Positions 45,201 to 51,447 of a stretch of DNA of 64,000 bases are shown one piece after another (position 1 is the stretch's first letter; every line of letters begins with the position of its first letter). This DNA is from VRUE01 sp963715455. GTDB lineage: Bacteria; Actinomycetota; Thermoleophilia; Solirubrobacterales; 70-9. Position numbers and translations under genes: made by a program. The stretch spans positions 2,480,001 through 2,544,000 of the forward strand of contig OY970245.1 in the NCBI GenBank assembly GCA_963715455.1, given 5' to 3'. The notes below the pieces were generated by a model, which ran no database searches, was not told the DNA's origin, and saw only the letters and a program-made list of their open reading frames with translations.

Positions 45201-46940
45201 GACGGCGATCGCAGGTGACGCACTCAGGGATCCACCAGGACAACCCTCGCCGGTGATCCGCGCCAGCCTCTCTTTGCCTTCGCGGTCGAAAATCGAGATG
45301 TCCCCAGTTTCCGATCCACCGATGTAGACATTGCCATTTTCTCGGTAGATGTCGATACCACCCTGGTGAAAGTCAAAAGTGAAACCAGGCGCCCAGTCTT
45401 TGAGAAGCCCCGACCCATCCTCGGCCGATTTGTATTCTTTGAATTTTCCATCCCCCAACGCAACCAGCAGACGATCGTCATCTTTGCGCGGATCGGTGGC
45501 GATCTGCTCTGGAAAGCCGGTAGTCACGATTTCGTGGCGGCTATAGGTGGTGCCATCCGCCACTGGTGCACTCGGCTCAAAGTAGACGACCCGTTCGTCG
45601 GACTCGACTACATAGACATTGCCGCGCGAATCGACGGCGAGGTCTTTAACCAGACCCTGTACCGGAATTCCTTCTCCAGCGGGACCGACTTCGAGCTCCT
45701 CGCCCCCGGGCGCAAACACCTTGACCAGGGCAGACCCGATCCCTAGATAGACATTGCCATCAACATCTGTGGCCACCGCACGGGCAGTCTCCTGAGTGCG
45801 CGAGGGTGGTTCGTCTGCTAGCGGCGCGCGGCTCGGCGTGCTCAGGGGAGTGAAGGCAAGCAGCTTGGCGCCCACCCCCGGGCCCGAGCTGACGTAGATC
45901 GTGCCGTCGCCGGAACCGCCCGAGCGATCGACGGCGATCGCCGTCGGCTCTGCATCAGCCAGTGCGGAGTCCGAGAACTGGTCGAGGAATTCGCCGCTCG
46001 CGTCGAACTCGTTGACAGCGTTGTGACCGGCGTCGTAGACGAAGAAGTGGCCCGCCGTGCAGGCCTGATCGGCGACTGAGGCGCATTTGCCAGCTGCGTC
46101 GCCGTTGCCGGGGTCCACCGCGAGGTAGGCGCCGGCGCTGCCGAATTCGAAGTCTTCGCCCGCCTGCGGCCCGGAGAGCGAGCGACGCAGTTTCGGGGCG
46201 GCAATGACGCCACCCAGGGTCGGGTTGAGCACCTCGCCGCTGAAGATCTTCACCTCGTCGGTGCCGGCATCGGCCGCAAACACATAACGAATCGCCTTCT
46301 CTTCCAGAATTTTTCCTTCGAAGGATTTGGTCACCGCAAACGAGTAGGTGTAGGTCGCCACACCAGTTACGTCGTCTAGGTCACCTGTGCCGATGTTCGC
46401 TTCGAAGCTGCCGTTGGAGGCGTAGACGGCGATGTGGTCCCCCTCCGCCACGTAGAGACGGCCGTCGTGCGGGTCGATCGCAATCCCGCGCGCGTCCCCG
46501 CTGGAATCGATCGGTTCGGCGGGGCCGTAGGTGGGTGTGCCGACGAAGGGGTAGGCACTGGGTTTGTAGCGGACGACATTGCCGGTCGCCGCCTCGGAGA
46601 CGTAGAGCTGACCTTTGCCGTCGACCGTGAGGCCGCAGGGCTCATTGGCGTTGGGAATCGATGTCAGTGGGTCGAGATCCTCGTCGTAGACCTCGATTGC
46701 CGACTCACCGGCGCTGGAGACATATACGTCACCTTCGGAATTGACGGCCGTGCCGCAGGCATGGTCGAGCCCGGCAATTTCCCGTGATTCGAGCAGGTGG
46801 ATAGGCGGGCCGGCAGCAGCCGGTGAAACGAGCACGACCAGGCCAAGCCAAATCGCAGCCGGCACGAGCAAAGCGCTCAGTCGGTTCCAGCTGATTCCGC
46901 GCGCCGCGGCCCTACCGGCTCCGCTCTGCAATCCGGTCAC
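42291..46940 (-). CDS. Giant secreted beta-propeller/fibronectin-like protein
   Basis: 1549 residues. Signal peptide or anchor near residues 20-42. Residues about 50-600 contain NHL-type propeller repeats (GLTVDGKGQLYVSEA, GIAIDPHDGRLYVAEG, DLAVDSRGNVYVVES). Two fibronectin III-like modules follow, each ending in a YHFRLVAENKFGPS / YHFRIVAENEANPA strand. Then comes a second, TolB-like propeller (SPDGSRVLLSS, SADGQDVFFRT). The C-terminus is Pro/Thr-rich with a Lys-rich end (GKGKHRVKGRCVKKKHKKRKGG, key part VKKKHKKRKG). The GTG 46940 start is tentative because its GGGAGG motif is very close. Likely cell-surface or matrix protein. Confidence 0.8.
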   Translation of the reverse strand: MTGLQSGAGRAAARGISWNRLSALLVPAAIWLGLVVLVSPAAAGPPIHLLESREIAGLDHACGTAVNSEGDVYVSSAGESAIEVYDEDLDPLTSIPNANEPCGLTVDGKGQLYVSEAATGNVVRYKPSAYPFVGTPTYGPAEPIDSSGDARGIAIDPHDGRLYVAEGDHIAVYASNGSFEANIGTGDLDDVTGVATYTYSFAVTKSFEGKILEEKAIRYVFAADAGTDEVKIFSGEVLNPTLGGVIAAPKLRRSLSGPQAGEDFEFGSAGAYLAVDPGNGDAAGKCASVADQACTAGHFFVYDAGHNAVNEFDASGEFLDQFSDSALADAEPTAIAVDRSGGSGDGTIYVSSGPGVGAKLLAFTPLSTPSRAPLADEPPSRTQETARAVATDVDGNVYLGIGSALVKVFAPGGEELEVGPAGEGIPVQGLVKDLAVDSRGNVYVVESDERVVYFEPSAPVADGTTYSRHEIVTTGFPEQIATDPRKDDDRLLVALGDGKFKEYKSAEDGSGLLKDWAPGFTFDFHQGGIDIYRENGNVYIGGSETGDISIFDREGKERLARITGEGCPGGSLSASPAIAVDQSNGHVLAFANRMGEGREYDAGGGCVAEFSFPQGFTEELSRPYDIAIDNSCALADPPLSVSECEASYPANGNAYIAFDDTAPSTPDLWAFGPLTYGEPPLAETGLASNLGAGGARLNGTVNPRGFELLDCRFEYVTEVEFALGGFSSAEDAPCVPDLATIGKGSAPVAVHADIGGVNPGTRYHFRLVAENKFGPSIGEGRIFGPPVVATNPALPVLYTEAKLRATVDPSGLATEYHFEYGTGVDYGQSTPTVELPPGEGPVAVQASLTGLAENTTYHFRIVAENEANPAAVVGDDEEFKTLERSDPPPCPNTEYRTGLSAGLPDCRAYELVTPAETNGLAPFAPLIDSAGSGEAGFSNWLTPPRGAAAGERLSYFTVGTLPGFEGNGTLDGYRAERGSGAHPPEGWTSQLFGPTYRQAVPDINHPVSQQSVAAGQLYSFWQTRPVEVFPETLEPGIYLRTPSGFEPVGRGSLATDLGAGGRYASPEGEHVIFDSEEHLEAATPPALDDTVAIYDRPAGSASAEVVSLKPDGGSFGAGEDAIFIGANEDGSAVLFKVGGALYLRRSGQTTQVAEAPSVFAGVSEDGTHVFYAATASFTAPATLFVCDVDAGPCVGGAPTGRSQIATDAIFLNVSPDGSRVLLSSQKALTGAQENEAGEQAVDNARNLYLWDREEATLSFVAQLDPLDFSGFGGDPVALDRWTAAINPGPQSGLSGSPTRSTPGGEVFVFQSHAQLTSYDNEGRGAIYRYDPQATVGGRLLCVSCDPTAASPSADAMLVDINGGVDTRTLVANLTDDGEAVFFESPDRLLPEDANGVVDVYEWKATGAPGCEDAGGCLALISSGQGEEASHLFGMSADGQDVFFRTREKLVGQDVPGSPSIYDARVEGGIPDPPAPAPCQGDACQSPATPPPSMAPPATTGPGSSAPADTTGRRPPCGKGKHRVKGRCVKKKHKKRKGGGRANHDRRGQR

Positions 46941-46986
46941 CCCTCCCCCGTCGATCGGTCAAACCCTGCATCCCTAGCTGATCGAC

Positions 46987-47015
46987 AGGCTAGAGTACCT
47001 GTTTGTTCTTGTCAA
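46987..47015 (-). promoter_or_regulatory. Candidate promoter of the giant secreted operon
   Basis: Minus-strand TTGACA, exactly 17 bases, TAGCCT, 47 bases before the GTG start. The -35 is a perfect consensus. Confidence 0.6.
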
Positions 47016-47054
47016 GTACCTTTAACGTTCCTGGAACGTGACCTTGGAAACGCA

Positions 47055-47088
47055 AAGCGACCGCCCCGGCGTACCGGGGCGGTCGCTT
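47055..47088 (-). terminator. Terminator after the 47137 secreted gene
   Basis: Perfect 15-bp stem (AAGCGACCGCCCCGG / CCGGGGCGGTCGCTT) with a 4-base loop; on the minus strand it is followed by TTGCGTTT. Separates the small secreted gene from the giant operon. Confidence 0.85.
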
Positions 47089-47136
47089 GTCGCTACGCGC
47101 TTTCCTGGTTAGAGAAAAGCCGTGAGCTGAACTCGT

Positions 47137-47721
47137 CTACCTGATGTAAATCGCCTGTAAAGAAGCGAATAAGGCGTCTAATTTACCGGTTTCCGGGCAG
47201 CTTTCGCCACCGACGTTTTTGACCGGCGCTTCTGCATAAGTGACATGGTCAACGCCACCCGTGACGTTCGGGCCTAAGCCGTGACCGTTGAGTGCTTCGC
47301 TCGAGTAGTCACAGTTGATGAAGCCGAAGCAGTTGACGTTCACCACGAATCCGTGGCCAGTGACCGTCGCTAATTCGACACCTTCCTGTAACACTAATAG
47401 TTGACCCAGTTTGGTCGCTTTGACCGTGCAGCCGAACGTGCAGCTGGTGTATTTCAGTTCGGTGACTTCGATTGTTGCCGGGTTGCCAGAGCTTTCAGTA
47501 ACGCCACCAGAAAGTAACCCTATGCATTTGACGTTGAGCACCGGGTTTAACAGCGTGCCTTTTTCAGGGGTTACATAGTGCACGTTGGCCGGTGGGTTAC
47601 ATTCGCCCGAGGCGTTTAAGCACAGTTCAGTGGCTTCCGCCGAGGCCGATGAGGCACCGACGAACGCCATTGCGGCAACAGCTGCAATCGCAGCAAGGCC
47701 GAACATCTTGATGAGTCTCAC
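47137..47721 (-). CDS. TTA-rich secreted protein, family member 4
   Basis: 194 residues from GTG 47721. Signal peptide MRLIKMFGLAAIAAVAAMAF...SSASA. Same length and layout as the protein at 38777: EATELCLNASGECNPPANVHY, LLNPVLNVKCIGLLSG, NPATIEVTELKY, NCFGFINCDYSS, HGLGPNVTGG, GGESCPE, ending AIYIR. Eight conserved Cys suggest four disulfides outside the cell. About ten TTA leucine codons, while the giant secreted genes next to it use CTC/CTG. Function unknown. Confidence 0.8.
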   Translation of the reverse strand: MRLIKMFGLAAIAAVAAMAFVGASSASAEATELCLNASGECNPPANVHYVTPEKGTLLNPVLNVKCIGLLSGGVTESSGNPATIEVTELKYTSCTFGCTVKATKLGQLLVLQEGVELATVTGHGFVVNVNCFGFINCDYSSEALNGHGLGPNVTGGVDHVTYAEAPVKNVGGESCPETGKLDALFASLQAIYIR

Positions 47722-47735
47722 TTTGTCTCCCTTCC

Positions 47736-47752
47736 CGGCGGCATCGCCGCCG
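47736..47752 (-). promoter_or_regulatory. Leader hairpin before the Shine-Dalgarno of 47137-47721
   Basis: CGGCGGC / GCCGCCG, 7-bp perfect stem with a 3-base loop, directly followed on the minus strand by GGAAGGGAG. Matches the arrangement before 13728. Confidence 0.45.
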
Positions 47753-47795
47753 AGCTTGGACTTGTCTAGGTGCCCGGGTAAGCCGGGCGCTGGTT

Positions 47796-47824
47796 TAGAT
47801 ATCCGCGCCTGGACGCCCGGTCAA
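47796..47824 (-). promoter_or_regulatory. Candidate promoter of the 47137-47721 gene
   Basis: Minus-strand TTGACC, 17-base spacer, TATCTA (or 16 bases to ATATCT), 75 bases before the start. Shares hexamers with the promoter at 39415. Confidence 0.5.
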
Positions 47825-48015
47825 GAAATCCGGTCCGAAGGCCCCCCGCTCGCCCCGGCGAGGGGCTGCGGAAGACGATTTTCCCTGCAACTGCCAGCAA
47901 GTCGGCCGGCCGAGTGCACGGTTCCGTGCGAGGCGCCGATCGGTGCGCCCGGGTGCCGACCATGCTCCACCCGGATGACCGTCGGCCGCGGACGATCCTA
48001 TACTCGGGCGATCGA

Positions 48016-48031
48016 TTGACTGGTCAGTCAA
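48016..48031. promoter_or_regulatory. TetR-type operator, site 3 (autoregulatory)
   Basis: TTGACTGGTCAGTCAA, identical to site 1 including six flanking bases. It lies 20-35 bases before the nitrilase start, so the TetR at 48881 probably represses its own operon. Confidence 0.75.
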
Positions 48032-48050
48032 CCAACCCGTGGAGGCACGC

Positions 48051-48881
48051 TTGCGCGCAGCGGTGATACAGCTCAACTCGACCGGCGACAAGCCGCGCAA
48101 CCTCGCAGCGGCCGAGCGCCTGGTGCGCGCTGCCGCGAGTGAGGGGGCGGAACTGATCGGCCTGCCGGAGAAGTGGAACCTGCTCGCCGGGGGCGAGGAG
48201 CTGCTCGCCGGGGCGGAGTCGCTCGACGGGCCCAGTCTGAGCGCCGCGCGCGATTGGGCGCAGGAGCTCGGCATCCACCTGCTCGCTGGCAGCGTCTCCG
48301 AGCGGGGGCCTGATGGCAAGGCGTTCAACACCTCGGTGCTGATTGGCCCTGACGGCGAGGACCTTGCCGTCTACCGCAAGATCCACATGTTCGACGTCGA
48401 TCTCGATGGCGTCTCCTACCGCGAGTCCGAGCACGAGGAGCCCGGTGAGGAGATCGTCACCGCGGCGCTGGGCACGGCGACGATCGGCCTCAGCGTCTGT
48501 TACGACCTGCGCTTTCCCGAGCTCTACCGGATCCTCGCCCTGCGCAACGCCCAGGTCCTCGCCGTCCCCTCGGCCTTCACGGCCGCCACCGGGCGCGACC
48601 ACTGGGAGGTGCTGCTGCGCGCCCGGGCGATCGAGAGCCAGGCCTTCGTCCTCGCCCCCAACCAGGTCGGCGCGGCGCCACCGCACTTCGACTCCTACGG
48701 TCACTCGGCAATCGTCGACCCGTGGGGCGTCGTGCTCGCTGCCGCCCCCGACGGGGAGTGCTTCGTCGCCGCCGACCTCGATTTCGCCGCCCTCGCCGAG
48801 GTGCGCGAGTCGCTGCCCTTGCTCGCCAACCGCCGGCCTCGCGCCTACGTCTGGCCGCAGCTCACGGAGGCGCACGCCTGA
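48051..48881 (+). CDS. Carbon-nitrogen hydrolase (nitrilase superfamily)
   Basis: 276 residues from TTG 48051, which has GGAGG five bases upstream; GTG 48039 would add four residues. The catalytic triad Glu-Lys-Cys is in IGLPEKWN, YRKIHMFDV and SVCYDLRFPELYR, and VFVLAPNQVG matches the family. Closest in pattern to omega-amidase/Nit2-type cytoplasmic hydrolases of amides such as alpha-ketoglutaramate, but substrate is not decidable. Stop codon overlaps the tetR start (TGATG). Confidence 0.88.
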   Translation: MRAAVIQLNSTGDKPRNLAAAERLVRAAASEGAELIGLPEKWNLLAGGEELLAGAESLDGPSLSAARDWAQELGIHLLAGSVSERGPDGKAFNTSVLIGPDGEDLAVYRKIHMFDVDLDGVSYRESEHEEPGEEIVTAALGTATIGLSVCYDLRFPELYRILALRNAQVLAVPSAFTAATGRDHWEVLLRARAIESQAFVLAPNQVGAAPPHFDSYGHSAIVDPWGVVLAAAPDGECFVAADLDFAALAEVRESLPLLANRRPRAYVWPQLTEAHA

Positions 48882-49486
48882 TGGCAAAAGCAGCTGCCCC
48901 AGCGATCGACAAGCGGCGCCAGATCCTCGACGCGGCGATCCGCGTCTTCGCCCGCCAGGGCTTCCACTCGACCCGGGTCTCGGACATCGCCGACGAGGCG
49001 GGCGTCGCCTACGGCCTCGTCTACCACTACTTCAAGTCCAAGGACGAGGTGCTCAACGAACTCTTCAGCGAGCGTTGGTCGCTGCTCCTTGCGGCGATCG
49101 AGGAGGCCGATCGCGAAGGCGACGCGCCGCGCGCCAAGCTCGAGGCGGTGGCCGGCTTTATCGTCGACTCCTACCGCCACGACCCAGAGCTGATGAAGGT
49201 GATCATCGTCGAGGTCACGCGGGCGGCCAACTCCTTTGGCCGTACCCACCTGGCCGAGATTCGCCGCGCCTACGACTCGATCGCCAAAATCGTCGCCGAG
49301 GGCCAGGAGCTGGGCGACTTCCGCCGCGACATCGATCCCACCTTCGCCTCGATGTCCTTCTACGGTGCGGTCGAGCAGCTGCTCTCCGGTTGGATCTTCG
49401 AGGTGATCCCCGCTTCCGACACTGACTTCGATCAGGCAAAGACGTTGCTGGTAGCGACGATCTGCGACGGCCTCGAGCCCCGATAG
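48881..49486 (+). CDS. TetR-family repressor
   Basis: 201 residues. HTH: RRQILDAAIRVFARQGFHSTRVSDIADEAGVAYGLVYHYFKSKDEVL (recognition part VSDIADEAGVAYGLVYHYF). The ligand domain is helical and resembles fatty-acid/acyl-CoA-responsive TetR proteins (FadR-like). Coupled to the nitrilase gene. The operator at 48016 and its copies at 5122 and 32907 are the natural candidates for its binding sites, which would put an acyl-CoA dehydrogenase and an aldehyde dehydrogenase under its control. Confidence 0.9.
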   Translation: MAKAAAPAIDKRRQILDAAIRVFARQGFHSTRVSDIADEAGVAYGLVYHYFKSKDEVLNELFSERWSLLLAAIEEADREGDAPRAKLEAVAGFIVDSYRHDPELMKVIIVEVTRAANSFGRTHLAEIRRAYDSIAKIVAEGQELGDFRRDIDPTFASMSFYGAVEQLLSGWIFEVIPASDTDFDQAKTLLVATICDGLEPR

Positions 49487-49501
49487 GTAAGGTCGGGACC
49501 G

Positions 49502-49636
49502 ATGGACAACGAGATCACCAAGCGGCTCGTCTGGAGCGGCCTACTGGCAGCCAGCGGCGCGTTGGCCAGCATTGTCGCCACGCGCATCTCGGGCATTGTC
49601 TTCCGGCGTCTCTACAACGAAGATCCACCGGAGTAA
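49502..49636 (+). CDS. 44-residue membrane protein
   Basis: ATG 49502 to TAA 49636: MDNEITKRLVWSGLLAASG..., one membrane helix (about 10-32) between charged ends, C-terminus LYNEDPPE. It resembles the short DUF4235-type membrane proteins that accompany holin-X and DUF3618 genes. One base separates its stop from the next GTG, so it belongs to the same operon. Confidence 0.65.
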   Translation: MDNEITKRLVWSGLLAASGALASIVATRISGIVFRRLYNEDPPE

Positions 49637-49637
49637 C

Positions 49638-50084
49638 GTGGCGGACGGCCCTCCAAGCGCACCGGCGCCACAGCCGCCCCAGGATGAGCGCTCGGTCAGC
49701 GAGCTGGTCTTCGACGTCGCGGAGAAGAGCTCGACGCTGGTCCGCGAGGAGATCGAGCTGGCCAAGACCGAGATCTCCGAGAAAGTCGGCAAGATCCTGC
49801 GCGGCTCGGTGGTCGGCATCGCTGCCGGCGTCTTCGCCTTCCTCGCGCTGATCCTGGTCATGGAGGGAGTTGCCTGGCTGCTCGCCGAAGAGGTATTCGA
49901 CGGCAACGCCTGGCCCGGCTTCTTCGTCGAGGCTGCGATCTTCCTGCTGATTGCTGCCGGCGCCGGGTTCTTCGCTTATCGCTCGGTGCAGGCTGGGGCT
50001 CCGCCGGTGCCCGAGCAGGCGATTGCGGAGGCAAAGTTGACCAAGGAAACACTCGAGTCGAGCACGAAGGCGGGTGCGGAATGA
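49638..50084 (+). CDS. Holin-X family membrane protein (phage holin superfamily III)
   Basis: 148 residues from GTG 49638. N-terminal Pro-rich tail, amphipathic helix (VSELVFDVAEKSSTLVREEIELAKTEI), then two membrane helices (about 58-80 and 95-118). The 'putative actinobacterial holin-X' family is chromosomal and not evidence of a prophage; role unknown, possibly in envelope stress. Overlaps the DUF3618 gene by 4 bases. Confidence 0.8.
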   Translation: MADGPPSAPAPQPPQDERSVSELVFDVAEKSSTLVREEIELAKTEISEKVGKILRGSVVGIAAGVFAFLALILVMEGVAWLLAEEVFDGNAWPGFFVEAAIFLLIAAGAGFFAYRSVQAGAPPVPEQAIAEAKLTKETLESSTKAGAE

Positions 50085-50335
50085 GCGCTCAACCCGAGCC
50101 CGCGCGTCCCTCGACCGCCGGCATTCCGGGGAGATCGGCGACGCAGATCCGTCGCGACATCGACCTGCAGCGTCGCGACCTGGGTGCCTCTGTGGAGATC
50201 CTCCGCGGCCGCGTCGCCGAGCTAACCGACTGGCGGCGTCAGGTCCAGGAGCACCGCTCGCAGCTGATCACTGGGGCGGCGATCGCCGGCTTTGCGATCG
50301 GTGGCTTGATGATGCTGCGCCGCCGGCGCCGCTAG
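50081..50335 (+). CDS. DUF3618 membrane protein
   Basis: 84 residues. The DUF3618 signature is ATQIRRDIDLQRRDLGASVEILRGRVAELTDW (core IRRDIDLQRRDL), followed by one membrane helix and an Arg-rich end (MMLRRRRR). In operon with the holin-X protein as usual in Actinobacteria. Function unknown. Confidence 0.8.
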   Translation: MSAQPEPARPSTAGIPGRSATQIRRDIDLQRRDLGASVEILRGRVAELTDWRRQVQEHRSQLITGAAIAGFAIGGLMMLRRRRR

Positions 50336-50347
50336 CGCCCGGAGCTC

Positions 50348-50584
50348 GTGGCCGACCTGGCGGAGATCAAGGCGATGATCGAGGGAGCCCTGCCGGGGGC
50401 CATGGCCGAGGTGGTCGACGAAACCGGCACCGGCGACCACTTGCGCGCCACGGTCAGCGCCCCGCAGTTCGAGGGTCTCTCACGCCTCGCCCAGCACCGC
50501 CTGGTCAAGGCCGCGGTCAAGGAGCGCTTCGACGACGGCACGATCCACGCCCTCTCACTGAAGACCGAGCTGCCGGATAGCTAG
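50348..50584 (+). CDS. bolA: BolA family protein
   Basis: 78 residues from GTG 50348. The BolA fold is recognisable from HLRATVSAPQFEGLSRLAQHRLVKAAVKE; the conserved C-terminal His is in DGTIHALSLKT. BolA proteins form [2Fe-2S]-bridged pairs with monothiol glutaredoxins, and such a glutaredoxin gene starts 4 bases downstream. Confidence 0.85.
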   Translation: MADLAEIKAMIEGALPGAMAEVVDETGTGDHLRATVSAPQFEGLSRLAQHRLVKAAVKERFDDGTIHALSLKTELPDS

Positions 50585-50587
50585 TCT

Positions 50588-50974
50588 GTGTCCGTGGCCG
50601 ACGTCGAGCTGAAGCAGAAGGTCGAAGAGCTGATCGCCGCCAACCCGGTATTGCTCTTCATGAAGGGCACGCCGGAAATGCCGCGCTGCGGCTTCTCGAT
50701 GCGCGTCGTGCAGGTGCTCGACTCGATGGACGTCGAGTACGGAGCGATCGACGTGCTGCCGGCGCTGCAGCCGCTGCGCGAAGTCACCACGGAGATTTCC
50801 GATTGGCAAACCTTCCCGCAGCTCTACGTCAACGGCGAGCTGCTCGGCGGGGCGGATATCGTCGAGGAGATGTTCGACTCGGGCGAGCTGGCCGAAGCGC
50901 TCGGCGTCGAGCAGCCCAAAACTGAGCCCGAGCCTTCGATTCCAACGCAGGCCCCGCCCATCCAAATCGAATAA
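50588..50974 (+). CDS. grxD: Monothiol glutaredoxin (Grx4/GrxD type)
   Basis: 128 residues. The active site is CGFS in MPRCGFSMRVVQ, as in monothiol glutaredoxins that hold and transfer [2Fe-2S] clusters. TFPQLYVNGELLGGADIVEEMF carries the cis-Pro and the glutathione-site Gly-Gly-Asp. The tail after residue 108 is Pro-rich and not conserved. Paired with bolA upstream; erpA converges from downstream. Confidence 0.92.
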   Translation: MSVADVELKQKVEELIAANPVLLFMKGTPEMPRCGFSMRVVQVLDSMDVEYGAIDVLPALQPLREVTTEISDWQTFPQLYVNGELLGGADIVEEMFDSGELAEALGVEQPKTEPEPSIPTQAPPIQIE

Positions 50975-51062
50975 AAGCCGTCGGCTGACCAAGCAGGTCA
51001 AGGACGCAGGGAGCGTGGCGTGCTCTGCACGCGAGCGACCGAGGACGCCGACATGCGCCGCG

Positions 51063-51431
51063 TCAGACGGCGGCTGGCGCGTCTTCTTTCACTTGGAAAG
51101 AAGAACCACAACCGCAGGCCGCAACCACGTTGGGGTTGTTGACCTGGAAACCGGCGCCCTGCAGGCCTTCGACGTAGTCCACCTCGGAGCCGAAGACGAA
51201 CTGCATGCTGACCTTGTCGACGACCACCGAAACGTCACCGACCTCGAAGACATGGTCATCCTCCTTGGCCCGGTCGAAGGCGAGCGCATACTGAAAGCCC
51301 GAGCAGCCGCCACCGCGCACGGCAACCCGCAGGGCCTGACTCTCGTCGCCCTCCTGCGAGCCCAGCAACTCGGCGATCTTGCCGGCCGCCTTGTCAGTGA
51401 GCGAGATGGCTGCTTGTAGCGTGTCCGTCAC
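51063..51431 (-). CDS. erpA: Iron-sulfur cluster insertion protein (ErpA/HesB family)
   Basis: 122 residues. A-type carrier with the three cluster Cys in GGGCSGFQY and CGCGSSF. Delivers Fe-S clusters to target enzymes. Convergent with bolA-grxD, divergent from DegV with only 16 bases between starts. A GCGTGC/GCACGC hairpin near 51017 in the convergent gap may be a terminator. Confidence 0.92.
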   Translation of the reverse strand: MTDTLQAAISLTDKAAGKIAELLGSQEGDESQALRVAVRGGGCSGFQYALAFDRAKEDDHVFEVGDVSVVVDKVSMQFVFGSEVDYVEGLQGAGFQVNNPNVVAACGCGSSFQVKEDAPAAV

Positions 51432-51447
51432 TTCACAAAGTGTAGCG

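Larger units (their letters stand above)
47722..48050. other. Intergenic region between the secreted gene and the nitrilase operon
   Basis: 329 bases without a convincing gene. It holds the leader hairpin and promoter of the secreted gene on the left and the TetR-type operator on the right. The middle (about 47830-48010) shows nothing I can assign apart from GC-rich spacer sequence. Confidence 0.6.

Noticed and set aside
49638..50084. Prophage remnant suggested by the holin-type protein
   Set aside because: Holin-X is a chromosomal actinobacterial family and no other phage gene is nearby.
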